Positions 1-6,444 of a stretch of DNA of 7,467 nt are shown here, one piece after another (position 1 is the stretch's first letter; each line of letters starts with the position of its first letter). The notes beneath the pieces were generated by a model. It was not told the origin of the DNA. It made no database searches and saw nothing but the letters and a program-made list of their open reading frames with translations. Origin of the DNA: an uncultured Micrococcales bacterium (GTDB lineage: Bacteria; Actinomycetota; Actinomycetes; Actinomycetales; Microbacteriaceae). The stretch lies in assembly GCA_937919125.1 (NCBI GenBank), contig CALFOB010000082.1:1-7467 (forward strand), written 5' to 3'. Made by a program: the position numbers and the translations under genes.

Positions 1-29
1 TGGAGTTCAGACGTGTGCTCTTCCGATCT
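1..29. other. Illumina sequencing adapter remnant (artefact)
   Basis: These 29 bases match the 3' end of the Illumina TruSeq read-2 adapter, ending in the familiar CTCTTCCGATCT. Genomic sequence begins at base 30. On the minus strand the adapter keeps the ilvA frame open and adds the spurious peptide RSEEHTSEL, a well-known contaminant string in predicted proteins. It marks an untrimmed contig end and is not biological sequence. Recognised from memory of the adapter, but the match is long and exact. Confidence 0.97.
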
Positions 30-1046
30 GATTGTTGTGTAGCGCTCAGCAGCTGCTAGACCATGTCTAACTACTCTCTGAAGTAGTAGTGGATCCATGT
101 TGCCACCAGAAAGAATTACAACAGTATTCCCTTTGAGTTTTAGCTTGCCAGCAAGAATAGCTGCAACACCAACAGCACCAGCAGGTTCAACTACCTGCTT
201 AGCTCTTTCCAAGATAACCAAGATTGCTTTAGCAATCTCGTTTTCACTTACAGTGACAACCTTCTCGATGTTCTTCTTGATTAGCTCAAAAGGAACTCGT
301 CCCGGCTTTGAAACAGCAATACCATCAGCAATAGTTGGGGTGATAGCAATTTCTGTTAGCTTTCCCTTTTTGAGTGATGTCACATAAGGAGCAGCATGCT
401 CTGACTGAACACCGTAGATCTTTACTTTTCTACCATTCGCTTTAGCCTTTAGCTTTGCTGCAACAGCAACACCAGCTGCTAGTCCGCCACCACCGATAGC
501 AACAACGATGTTGTCTACCTCTGATAGCTCATTCAAGATTTCAAGACCAACAGTTCCTTGACCTACGACAACATCGATGTGGTCAAAAGGTGGAATAAAG
601 ACTGCATGCTTCTTTTCTGCATATTCTTTAGCTGCTTTTAGGCAATCAGCAAAAGTGTCACCAGTTAGAACTACCTCTGCTCCATAACCACGGGTAGCTG
701 AAACTTTAGGAAGTGATGCTCCTACTGGCATAAAGATCTTTGCTGAGATTCCTAGTTCTCTTGCTGCAAGAGCAACACCTTGAGCATGGTTACCAGCACT
801 AGCTGCAACCACTCCACGCTTACGTTCTTGAGCAGTTAGCTTAGACATGCGGTTGAAAGCACCGCGAACCTTATAGGCACCAGTTCTTTGCAGGTTCTCT
901 GCCTTTAGAAATACTTGGCTGCCTGAAATCTCTGTGAGGTAACTGTTTAGAAGTAGAGGAGTCTTCTTGGCAATGACAGCAACATTTAGTGCTGCAGCTT
1001 CAAAGTCTTCAAGAGTGGGGCTAACCACTGGAGTTTCGTTAGGCAT
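30..1046 (-). CDS. ilvA: Threonine ammonia-lyase (threonine dehydratase), 3'-truncated at contig end
   Basis: PLP enzyme converting L-threonine to 2-oxobutanoate and ammonia, the entry to isoleucine synthesis or threonine catabolism in the cytoplasm. 339 codons are present from ATG at 1046-1044 and none is a stop. The lysine motif TGAYKVRGA (K59 binds PLP), SAGNHAQG (83-90), the glycine loop GGGGLAAG (185-192) that holds the PLP phosphate, and SGGNMD (313-318) are all visible. The sequence resembles the shorter TdcB-like or ACT-tailed forms more than Corynebacterium IlvA. Actinobacterial relatives are usually about 400 residues, so roughly 60 residues, probably most of an ACT-type regulatory tail, are missing. 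No stop is seen: the frame runs into the adapter at 29, and anything beyond is artefact. The start is preceded by a purine-rich AAGAGAG about 5 nt upstream. Divergent from the ycaQ-like gene. Whether the physiological role is biosynthetic or catabolic cannot be decided here. Confidence 0.93.
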
Positions 1047-1064
1047 TTGTTCTCTCTTACCTGT

Positions 1065-1070
1065 TTTATA
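1065..1070 (-). promoter_or_regulatory. Possible -10 element of the ilvA promoter
   Basis: On the minus strand this reads TATAAA, five of six matches to TATAAT. It lies 18 nt upstream of the ilvA ATG, so the leader would be only about 12 nt. A TTAGCC at 1093-1088, 17 nt further upstream, matches the -35 consensus in only three positions. The -10 is credible; the -35 is weak. Confidence 0.35.
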
Positions 1071-1160
1071 AGAGTTTAGTCGCCCTAGGCTAATGGCTAC
1101 CACAAGCCCGTAATCAAGTGAAACATGGCTTCTTGACTAGCAATAAAGTATTTAGAGGAC

Positions 1161-1166
1161 AAAGGA
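1161..1166 (+). promoter_or_regulatory. Ribosome binding site deciding the ycaQ-like start
   Basis: AAAGGA lies 5 nt before ATG 1172. The frame stays open upstream to a GTG at 1118, but that codon has no Shine-Dalgarno sequence, and the 18 extra residues do not resemble the family. The ATG at 1172 places the family's usual N-terminal helix at the start. Confidence 0.7.
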
Positions 1167-1171
1167 ACCAG

Positions 1172-2362
1172 ATGGCCAACTCACTCTCAGCAAAGCAAGC
1201 AAAGCTATTGGCTTTGCATGCCTGTGGGCTTGATATTAGGCAGGATAAGACTGTCCTAGATGTCATTACCCGCTTTGGGATGTTGCAGATCGATAGTGTG
1301 AATGTCTTTGAGAGAGCCCACTACATGCCGCTATTTAGCCGGCTGGGCTCTTATGACAAGAAAGAGTTGGATTCCCTCACCGGAGGAAAGAATCCAACTC
1401 TGATTGAGTACTGGGCTCACCAGGCAAGCTTTATCAAGACAGAAGACTTTCCTCTATTTGACTGGCGTATGCAGTGGTATCGAGATAGAGCTAGCCTTGC
1501 CGGAAGCTTTGAGAAAGAGAATAAGAAACTCATTGCTTGGATCAAAGCTGAACTTCTCGCTAATGGCCCTATGACTTCTAGTCAGTTTGAACACGAAGAG
1601 AACAAGAGACAGGGTTCTTGGTGGGGTTGGAGCAATGTTAAGAGAGCTCTAGAGAGAATGATCTTCCAAGGAGAACTAATCGCTGCTGGAAGACAGAACT
1701 TCAGCAGAATATATGCTCTTCCTGAACAAGTCATCCCAGCCAAGATTCTCAACAAGAGCGTAGATCACATCAAAGCACAAGAACAACTTATATCTAATGC
1801 CTCAAGACTTATGGGAGTTGGCACAGTAAAAGATATTGCTAATGTCTACTGTCAAAACGCAAGTGAAGTAAAGCCAATCCTTGCATCTCTATTAGAGCAG
1901 GGAGTAATCCAAGAGGTTGCGGTTGAGAACTGGAAAGATAAAGCCTTTATTCATAAAGACTTTATCGATTTCAACTTCAAAGAGATAAAGCCATCACTTA
2001 CTACCGTGCTCTCCCCTTTTGACCCACTTACCTGGCAAAGAGAAAGAGCACTTCGAATCTTTAACTTTGATTACCGTATTGAGATCTACACTCCTGAACC
2101 TAAGAGAATCTATGGCTACTACAGCTTGCCAACACTTCATAAAGACAACCTGGTAGCAAGAATAGATCTCAAGTCAGATAGACAAAACAAAACACTCTTA
2201 GTTCAATCAGCTTGGCATGAGAAATATCTAACCCCTAAAGAAGTTGAAACTTCAGCCAAAGCAATCTCAAAGCATTTAGTTGAGGTAAGAAAATGGCAGG
2301 GACTAGAAAGTATTGCAGCTAAGACAAAGGGAAACTTAGAACTTAGTTCCAATTTCCCCTAG
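1172..2362 (+). CDS. ycaQ: YcaQ/AZL-family winged-helix protein, probable DNA crosslink-repair glycosylase
   Basis: 396-residue protein of the HTH_42/DUF1006 family (E. coli YcaQ/AlkX, Streptomyces AlkZ). These monofunctional glycosylases unhook alkylated purines and interstrand crosslinks from DNA. The near-N-terminal motif MLQIDSVNVFERAHY contains Q39-I40-D41. As I recall, this Gln-hydrophobic-Asp form is the catalytic signature of the YcaQ/AlkX branch, whereas AlkZ has Gln-x-Gln. Family landmarks follow: YWAHQAS (80-86), SPFDPL then FDYRIEIYTP in the C-terminal third, and VARIDLKSDR (328-337) running on to SAWHE by 350. Length fits the family (about 390-410). No signal peptide or membrane segment; cytoplasmic. 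It is the only plus-strand gene, divergent from ilvA, and its last 27 bp overlap the convergent htpX. The neighbours give no functional clue. Family assignment is firm; activity on crosslinks is inferred. Confidence 0.88.
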   Translation: MANSLSAKQAKLLALHACGLDIRQDKTVLDVITRFGMLQIDSVNVFERAHYMPLFSRLGSYDKKELDSLTGGKNPTLIEYWAHQASFIKTEDFPLFDWRMQWYRDRASLAGSFEKENKKLIAWIKAELLANGPMTSSQFEHEENKRQGSWWGWSNVKRALERMIFQGELIAAGRQNFSRIYALPEQVIPAKILNKSVDHIKAQEQLISNASRLMGVGTVKDIANVYCQNASEVKPILASLLEQGVIQEVAVENWKDKAFIHKDFIDFNFKEIKPSLTTVLSPFDPLTWQRERALRIFNFDYRIEIYTPEPKRIYGYYSLPTLHKDNLVARIDLKSDRQNKTLLVQSAWHEKYLTPKEVETSAKAISKHLVEVRKWQGLESIAAKTKGNLELSSNFP

Positions 2363-3223
2363 ACGTTCAATTCTCTTTTCTAGTGGTGGGTGGGTTGAGA
2401 ATAGTCTCTGAGCAACTGATGGCTTCACTGGGTCATTGATGTACATGTGAGCCATCGACGATGCAGCTCTCTTCATTGGTTGACCATAATCTCTAAGTTT
2501 GGCTAGAGCACCTTGAAGACCTTCAGGGAATCGAGTTATCTCAGCTGCTGAAGCATCAGCTAGATATTCTCTTTGTCTTGAAACAGCCGCGCTGACGATT
2601 GGGCCTATTAGGGCAGCAACAATCCAGGCAATGACACCAAAGGCAATAAGGGCTAAAGCAATCGGGCCGCTGTCTTTGTTTCTTGAATGACTTGAATAGA
2701 AAGCCATTCTTAGGAAGAAGTCAGCCAAAATACCAACGGCACTTACTAAACCAAAGACCACTGTTGAAACTCTGATGTCGTAGTTCTTTACATGAGCCAT
2801 CTCATGGGCCATTACGCCTTCAAGTTCATTATCATCCATGATGGCAAGTAGTCCTGTTGTTGCTGCGACCACTGCATGCTTAGGATCTCTTCCTGATGCA
2901 AAGGCATTAGGAGCGTCGTCCTTAATCAAATAAACCTTAGGCATCGGCATACCTTCGTTTATTGCAATGTTCTCCACAGTTCGCCAAAGCCTTGGGTTAT
3001 CTGCTTTAGTGATTTGAACTGCACCTGAGGCAGCAACAGCGAATGCTCCAGCTGCGTAGTACTGAATAAGTGCATACAAGGCAACGAAGCCAATAATCAT
3101 AAAGGCTGAGGAACCATAGCCGGTTGCATAACCGGCATAGGTTGCTAAGCCTCCAATGAGGAGAACAAAGAAAATGATTATGAAGACAGTGTTGCGCTTA
3201 TTAGCAGCTATCGCTGAATACAT
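2336..3223 (-). CDS. htpX: HtpX-like M48 membrane zinc metalloprotease
   Basis: 295-residue integral-membrane protease thought to cleave misfolded membrane proteins with its active site facing the cytoplasm. Hydrophobic segments lie near residues 12-34 and 40-68, then 153-175 and 187-213. Between the pairs is the catalytic HEMAH (H140, E141, H144) in the VMAHEMAHVKNYD context. The third zinc ligand is E219 in REYLAD. NAFASG (106-111) and the C-terminal STHPPLEKRIERL (277-289) are standard HtpX features, and length matches the family (280-300). The ATG at 3223 has AGGAG at 3237-3233, 9 nt upstream. It follows lemA by 22 nt in the same direction, a lemA-htpX pairing seen in many bacteria, so co-transcription and a shared envelope quality-control role are likely. 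The stop (TAA, 2338-2336) lies inside the 3' end of the convergent ycaQ-like gene. Confidence 0.95.
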   Translation of the reverse strand: MYSAIAANKRNTVFIIIFFVLLIGGLATYAGYATGYGSSAFMIIGFVALYALIQYYAAGAFAVAASGAVQITKADNPRLWRTVENIAINEGMPMPKVYLIKDDAPNAFASGRDPKHAVVAATTGLLAIMDDNELEGVMAHEMAHVKNYDIRVSTVVFGLVSAVGILADFFLRMAFYSSHSRNKDSGPIALALIAFGVIAWIVAALIGPIVSAAVSRQREYLADASAAEITRFPEGLQGALAKLRDYGQPMKRAASSMAHMYINDPVKPSVAQRLFSTHPPLEKRIERLGEIGTKF

Positions 3224-3245
3224 TTAATAAAACTCCTAGGGAGAT

Positions 3246-3815
3246 TTAGAACTTGACCTGAGGTGCGTTCTGGATAGCTGCTAGATCTGCAACTTCATAG
3301 AATGCACGCTCAACAAATCCAAGCCCCTTAGCAAAGAATGAGTTAGGCCATACCTGGATCTTGGTGTTTAGTTCACGAACTCCACCGTTATAGAAGCGAC
3401 GAGAAGCCATGATCTTATCTTCGGTGTCAGATAGTTCTGCCTGAAGAGATAGGAAGTTCTGGCTTGCCTGAAGAACTGGATATGCTTCAGCAACTGCGAA
3501 TAGAGACTTCATTGCAGACTGCAACATGTTCTCTGCTTCTGCTGCCTTGTGTGGATCAGCTAGTGCTTCACCTGAGATAGTTGCTGCTCTTGCCTTAGTT
3601 ACGTTCTCAAAGACTTGAGCTTCGTGCTTGGCATAGCCCTTAACAGTCTCAATGAGGTTAGGAATTAGATCTGCTCTTCTCTTGAGCTGAACGGTGATAT
3701 CGCTCCATGCTTCATCAACACGAATGTTTAGACGGACAAGTCCGTTTCGCATACTGACAAACCACAGGCCACCAATTACTACTACAGCCAATACAACCAA
3801 CAGAGTTTCTACCAT
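3246..3815 (-). CDS. lemA: LemA family membrane protein
   Basis: 189-residue protein with one N-terminal membrane anchor (about residues 4-21) followed by a helical domain. The family signature is clear: VDEAWSDITVQLKRRADLIPN (33-53), then LIETVKGYAKHE, and later NFLSLQAELSDTEDKI (120-135), RRFYN (139-143) and a closing WPNSFFA stretch (156-162). The length is usual for LemA. The molecular function is not established; members are small anchored helical proteins often encoded beside HtpX-type proteases. The ATG at 3815 has AAGGAG-type Shine-Dalgarno bases at 3825-3821, 5 nt upstream. An earlier ATG at 3820 runs straight into a stop (ATGTAATG) and is not the start. First gene of the lemA-htpX pair. 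Confidence 0.95.
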   Translation of the reverse strand: MVETLLVVLAVVVIGGLWFVSMRNGLVRLNIRVDEAWSDITVQLKRRADLIPNLIETVKGYAKHEAQVFENVTKARAATISGEALADPHKAAEAENMLQSAMKSLFAVAEAYPVLQASQNFLSLQAELSDTEDKIMASRRFYNGGVRELNTKIQVWPNSFFAKGLGFVERAFYEVADLAAIQNAPQVKF

Positions 3816-3884
3816 TACATCTCCTTGTTAGAACCGCACCTAGCGGCATTGGAATAAGCCTAAGGTTTGTAAGGGGTTATGGGC

Positions 3885-3902
3885 AGTAATCTCAGTAATC
3901 TC
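3885..3902. repeat. Perfect 9-bp tandem duplication upstream of lemA
   Basis: AGTAATCTC occurs twice head to tail (3885-3893 and 3894-3902) in the 104-bp spacer between the tRNA and lemA. The lemA ATG is 70 bp away. It could be a paired regulator site or a simple slippage duplication; nothing else in the spacer decides this. I saw no convincing -35/-10 pair or terminator hairpin in this spacer. Confidence 0.7.
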
Positions 3903-3919
3903 TAAGCGAACTAGGACGG

Positions 3920-3992
3920 TGCCCCCAGTGGGACTCGAACCCACACTGGGACGATTTTAAGTCGTCTGCCTCTGCCATTGGGCTATGGGGGC
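3920..3992 (-). tRNA. tRNA-Leu (anticodon UAA), class-I shape
   Basis: 73-nt cloverleaf, read on the minus strand. The acceptor GCCCCCA (3992-3986) pairs with TGGGGGC (3927-3921). The D arm has a three-pair stem GCC/GGC with GG in its loop (3976-3975). The anticodon stem is GACGA/TCGTC with loop CTTAAAA, so positions 34-36 are TAA (3959-3957), which reads codon UUA. The T arm is GTGGG-TTCGAGT-CCCAC and the discriminator base is A (3920). The gene is followed by CCG, so the CCA end is not encoded and must be added. The variable region is only 5 nt (CCAGT, 3949-3945), whereas bacterial leucine tRNAs normally carry a long variable arm. It sits 18 nt after the NDH-2-like stop and may be released from the same transcript. 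The tRNA call and anticodon are firm; the amino acid follows from the anticodon only. Confidence 0.9.
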
Positions 3993-4010
3993 GCACCTAT
4001 TTAGTTCTAA

Positions 4011-5894
4011 TTAAGCCTTAGGGCGTGACGCCCAGGTTTCAAAAGCGGTGCGAGGGTTCTCAGTAGCAGCAATAGAGACGATGTCGCGCTTGAATACAAA
4101 GTTAGAAACCCAACCCATAATTACTCTGTGCTTACGCTCAAACATTGGCATAGCTAGACCGTGGTAAACACGGTGAGCACACCAAGCTAAGAAGCCCTTT
4201 AGAACAATCTTGCCTGACTGGAAGACACCGTTGTATAGACCAAGACCAGCAACTGCTCCTAGGTTCTTGTGCTTGTATTCCAAGATGCCTTCACCGCGAA
4301 GAGTAGAAACAATGTTCTTAGCAAGTAGCTTGCCCTGACGAACAGCGTGCTGAGCGTTAGGAACACAGAAACCACCAACGCCACCACCAGATAGATCTGG
4401 AACAGCTGAAACATCTCCCGCTGTCCATGCTCCATCAAGAGCTACGCCATCTTTGTTAACCTGAAGAGTTGGCAGAGCAAGGATTCTTCCTCTTTCATCT
4501 AGAGGTAGGTCAGTGTTCTTTACAAATGGAGATGCCATAACTCCAGCAGTCCATACGATTACATCACTCTCAAACTTCTCACCTGTAGAAAGTTCAATAA
4601 CACCGTCAGCAGCTGAAACTAGCTGAGTGTTTAGGTGAACCTTTGCTCCACGACGATCTAGATCAGATAGCACCCATTCAGAGGTCTTCTGTGAAACCTC
4701 AGGCATGATTCTGCCCATAGCTTCGATTAGGTGGAAGTGAACATCAGCAAAGGTAAGACCTGGGTAGTAACGAATTAGGTAAGAAGCTAGGTTACGCATT
4801 TCAGCGAATACTTCGATACCAGCAAATCCTCCACCAACAACTACGAAGGTAAGCAATCTGTCACGTGCAGGACCTGCAGGCATGTTTACTGCCTTGTCAA
4901 AGTTGGTCAGGATGCGGTTACGGATCTCAACAGCTTCTTCAACGGTTTTTAGACCAATTGCGTTATCTGCAACACCTGGAATTGGGAAAGTTCTTGAAAC
5001 AGCACCAGCTGTGACGATGACCTGGTCGTAAGACTGCTTGACATCGCCAACACCAGGAACAGATAGTGTTGCCACCTTGTTGGCGTGATCAATGTTGGTC
5101 ATTGAACCATTGATGATGTGTGTGTTCTTTAGGTGTCTACGGTGTGAGACAACTGTGTGTCTAGCTTCTATTGAACCAGCAACTACCTCAGGTAGGAATG
5201 GCTGGTAAGTCATGTATGGAAGTGGGTCAACTAGTGTGACCTCTGCCTCACCTTTACCTAGGAGTTTCTCTAGTTTGAATGCTGTGTAGAAACCGGCGTA
5301 ACCGCCACCGACGATCAAGATTTTTTGCATGCTGGTATTTCCTAAGGTTTTTGGCTTTTTAGTGAGAGCAACTGTGCGCTCCTCTGATTTTACTGGTTTA
5401 GAAACCTTACATCTGCACTTGTTGGCATCAAACCCTGCTGCTTCAAGGCTCATATCGCCAATTATGTTGAATCCAGGGCCTTTAGCTAGTGAATGAGCAG
5501 CTAAAGCATGCAGACACTTGACTCTAGTAGGCATTCCCCCAGCACTAATTCCTGCTATTTCCTCCACCACATCAATAGCTTCACGCTCTGAAATGTAGTC
5601 TTCATGAGCCTTTAGGTAGTTAGCTGCTAACTCTTTATCTGAAGCTAATCGTTTCTGCAGGGTAACCATGAAGCCTTCTGCTTCTAGACCACTAAGAGCA
5701 GCTGAGGTAGCAGGGTGGGTTAGATAGTAGAAAGTTGGGAATGGTTCTCCGTGAGAGAGTCTTGGAGAGGTTTGAACAACCATTGGCTTACCGCAAACAC
5801 AACGAGCTGCAATGCCTAATACATCTCGCATAGGTCTACCAAGCTGAGCTTGCATCTCAGCAAGATCTGCTTCTGTTGCTTTAGTTATTGGCAT
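4011..5894 (-). CDS. DUF501 domain fused in frame to NDH-2-like FAD/NADH dehydrogenase
   Basis: 627-residue open frame joining two proteins that are normally separate. Residues 1-162 are a DUF501 domain of unknown function, with Cys pairs CVC (32, 34) and CRC (160, 162), C127 in MPTRVKCLHA, and the FPTFYYLT and AHEDYI motifs. Residues 163-188 are a Lys-rich linker. From M189 onward (439 residues) is a complete flavoprotein. It has an FAD-binding GGGYAG (196-201), a second Rossmann motif VVVGGGFAGIE (351-361) for NADH, TAGDVS (491-496) for FAD, and AQHAVRQ (514-520) where NDH-2 enzymes have the quinone-site AQxAxQ. A basic, aromatic C-terminus (568-605) is likely membrane-associating. The second part probably passes electrons from NADH to quinone without pumping protons. 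The first ATG overlaps the ftsB stop (TAATG). A well-placed internal start at 5330 could yield the dehydrogenase alone. True fusion, internal initiation and a lost stop are all possible. Confidence 0.85.
   Translation of the reverse strand: MPITKATEADLAEMQAQLGRPMRDVLGIAARCVCGKPMVVQTSPRLSHGEPFPTFYYLTHPATSAALSGLEAEGFMVTLQKRLASDKELAANYLKAHEDYISEREAIDVVEEIAGISAGGMPTRVKCLHALAAHSLAKGPGFNIIGDMSLEAAGFDANKCRCKVSKPVKSEERTVALTKKPKTLGNTSMQKILIVGGGYAGFYTAFKLEKLLGKGEAEVTLVDPLPYMTYQPFLPEVVAGSIEARHTVVSHRRHLKNTHIINGSMTNIDHANKVATLSVPGVGDVKQSYDQVIVTAGAVSRTFPIPGVADNAIGLKTVEEAVEIRNRILTNFDKAVNMPAGPARDRLLTFVVVGGGFAGIEVFAEMRNLASYLIRYYPGLTFADVHFHLIEAMGRIMPEVSQKTSEWVLSDLDRRGAKVHLNTQLVSAADGVIELSTGEKFESDVIVWTAGVMASPFVKNTDLPLDERGRILALPTLQVNKDGVALDGAWTAGDVSAVPDLSGGGVGGFCVPNAQHAVRQGKLLAKNIVSTLRGEGILEYKHKNLGAVAGLGLYNGVFQSGKIVLKGFLAWCAHRVYHGLAMPMFERKHRVIMGWVSNFVFKRDIVSIAATENPRTAFETWASRPKA
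5328..5343 (-). promoter_or_regulatory. Internal Shine-Dalgarno and ATG for stand-alone NDH-2-like protein
   Basis: On the minus strand AGGAAA (5343-5338) lies 7 nt before ATG 5330-5328. The ATG opens MQKILIVGGGYAG, which looks like the ordinary N-terminus of NDH-2-type enzymes. The resulting product would be 439 residues, normal for the family. This suggests the dehydrogenase can be translated independently even though the DUF501 frame reads straight through it. Confidence 0.6.
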
Positions 5895-6436
5895 TATTTA
5901 CTTGCTTGAGATTTGGTTTTAGAAACTGGCTGATCCAAGCCTGCTCTAATAACAGATTGCATAAGACCTTTAGCCCAGTCTTTCTTGGTGGTACCAATGT
6001 CTTGAGAGAAATCTGCACTGCTCTTCTTTTGAGCTAGTAGAGCACCAACAGTTCCACTGGTATCCGACAGGTTTAGACCATCAGCATCTAGAACTAGATA
6101 GCTAATCTCACCTGGAACAACATAGAACAGTCTGTCTCTAGCTTGAGCTCTGATATAAACAGGGTCATCCCAGCGCTTCTTTTCTTCTGTGATGTTCTCT
6201 AGGTTCTCTTTAGCAGCATCTAGTTTTGCTTGCAGTTGATTGATCTGTGTCTGCATAACAAAGTAGTCGCTGAGTCTAGGTCCGACAGATGAAACACCAA
6301 AGACAATAAGGCCTATTGTCACAAGGGTTGAAGGAGTCCAAGAGAATCGGTTAGATACTCTTTGTCTAACAGTGCCGACCTTTGTTTGAGCAGATGCTCG
6401 AACATTGACCTTCCTGTTTGGATTCCTCGTTGCCAT
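5894..6436 (-). CDS. ftsB: FtsB/DivIC-family septum formation protein
   Basis: 180-residue bitopic membrane protein expected to act in the divisome with FtsL and FtsQ. Order of parts: a basic cytoplasmic N-terminus (1-33), one membrane span (about 35-53), a coiled coil (about 62-90), then the DivIC signature DPVYIRAQARDRLFYVVPGE (91-110). The C-terminal 70 residues include W154 in KKDWAKGLMQSVIRAGL, resembling Microbacteriaceae homologues, and a Lys/Ser-rich end. The ATG at 6436 is 8 nt after the enolase stop. No good Shine-Dalgarno is present (AAGG lies about 13 nt away, inside the end of eno), so initiation may depend on ribosomes finishing eno. The TAA stop shares one base with the DUF501 ATG (TAATG), again suggesting coupling. 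The eno-ftsB-DUF501 order is the usual actinobacterial arrangement and supports the call. Confidence 0.92.
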   Translation of the reverse strand: MATRNPNRKVNVRASAQTKVGTVRQRVSNRFSWTPSTLVTIGLIVFGVSSVGPRLSDYFVMQTQINQLQAKLDAAKENLENITEEKKRWDDPVYIRAQARDRLFYVVPGEISYLVLDADGLNLSDTSGTVGALLAQKKSSADFSQDIGTTKKDWAKGLMQSVIRAGLDQPVSKTKSQASK

Positions 6437-6444
6437 AAGTTTTA

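Noticed and set aside
97..387. A 96-residue open frame on the plus strand
   Set aside because: It lies wholly antisense to ilvA, whose motifs are intact on the other strand. The hydrophobic, Thr/Ser-rich product is what reversed coding sequence gives.
1133..1138. TTGACT as a -35 box for the ycaQ-like gene
   Set aside because: No TAnnnT-type -10 lies 16-18 nt downstream; the nearest candidates (1144 and 1149) are only 5-10 nt away, and the correct distance falls in the ribosome binding site.
1118..1171. GTG start giving 18 extra residues on the ycaQ-like protein
   Set aside because: No Shine-Dalgarno precedes it, and the ATG at 1172 has AAAGGA at good spacing and the expected family N-terminus.
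3834..3846. CCGC/GCGG inverted repeat with 5-nt loop just upstream of the lemA ribosome site
   Set aside because: A four-pair stem is too short to call an operator or a regulatory hairpin without other support.
3903..3919. Intrinsic terminator after the tRNA
   Set aside because: No GC-rich hairpin followed by a T-run is present on the minus strand here, so no terminator was annotated.
3957..3959. tRNA read as an ochre suppressor because the anticodon is TAA
   Set aside because: Anticodon 5'-UAA-3' pairs with codon UUA (Leu). A UAA-stop suppressor would need anticodon UUA.
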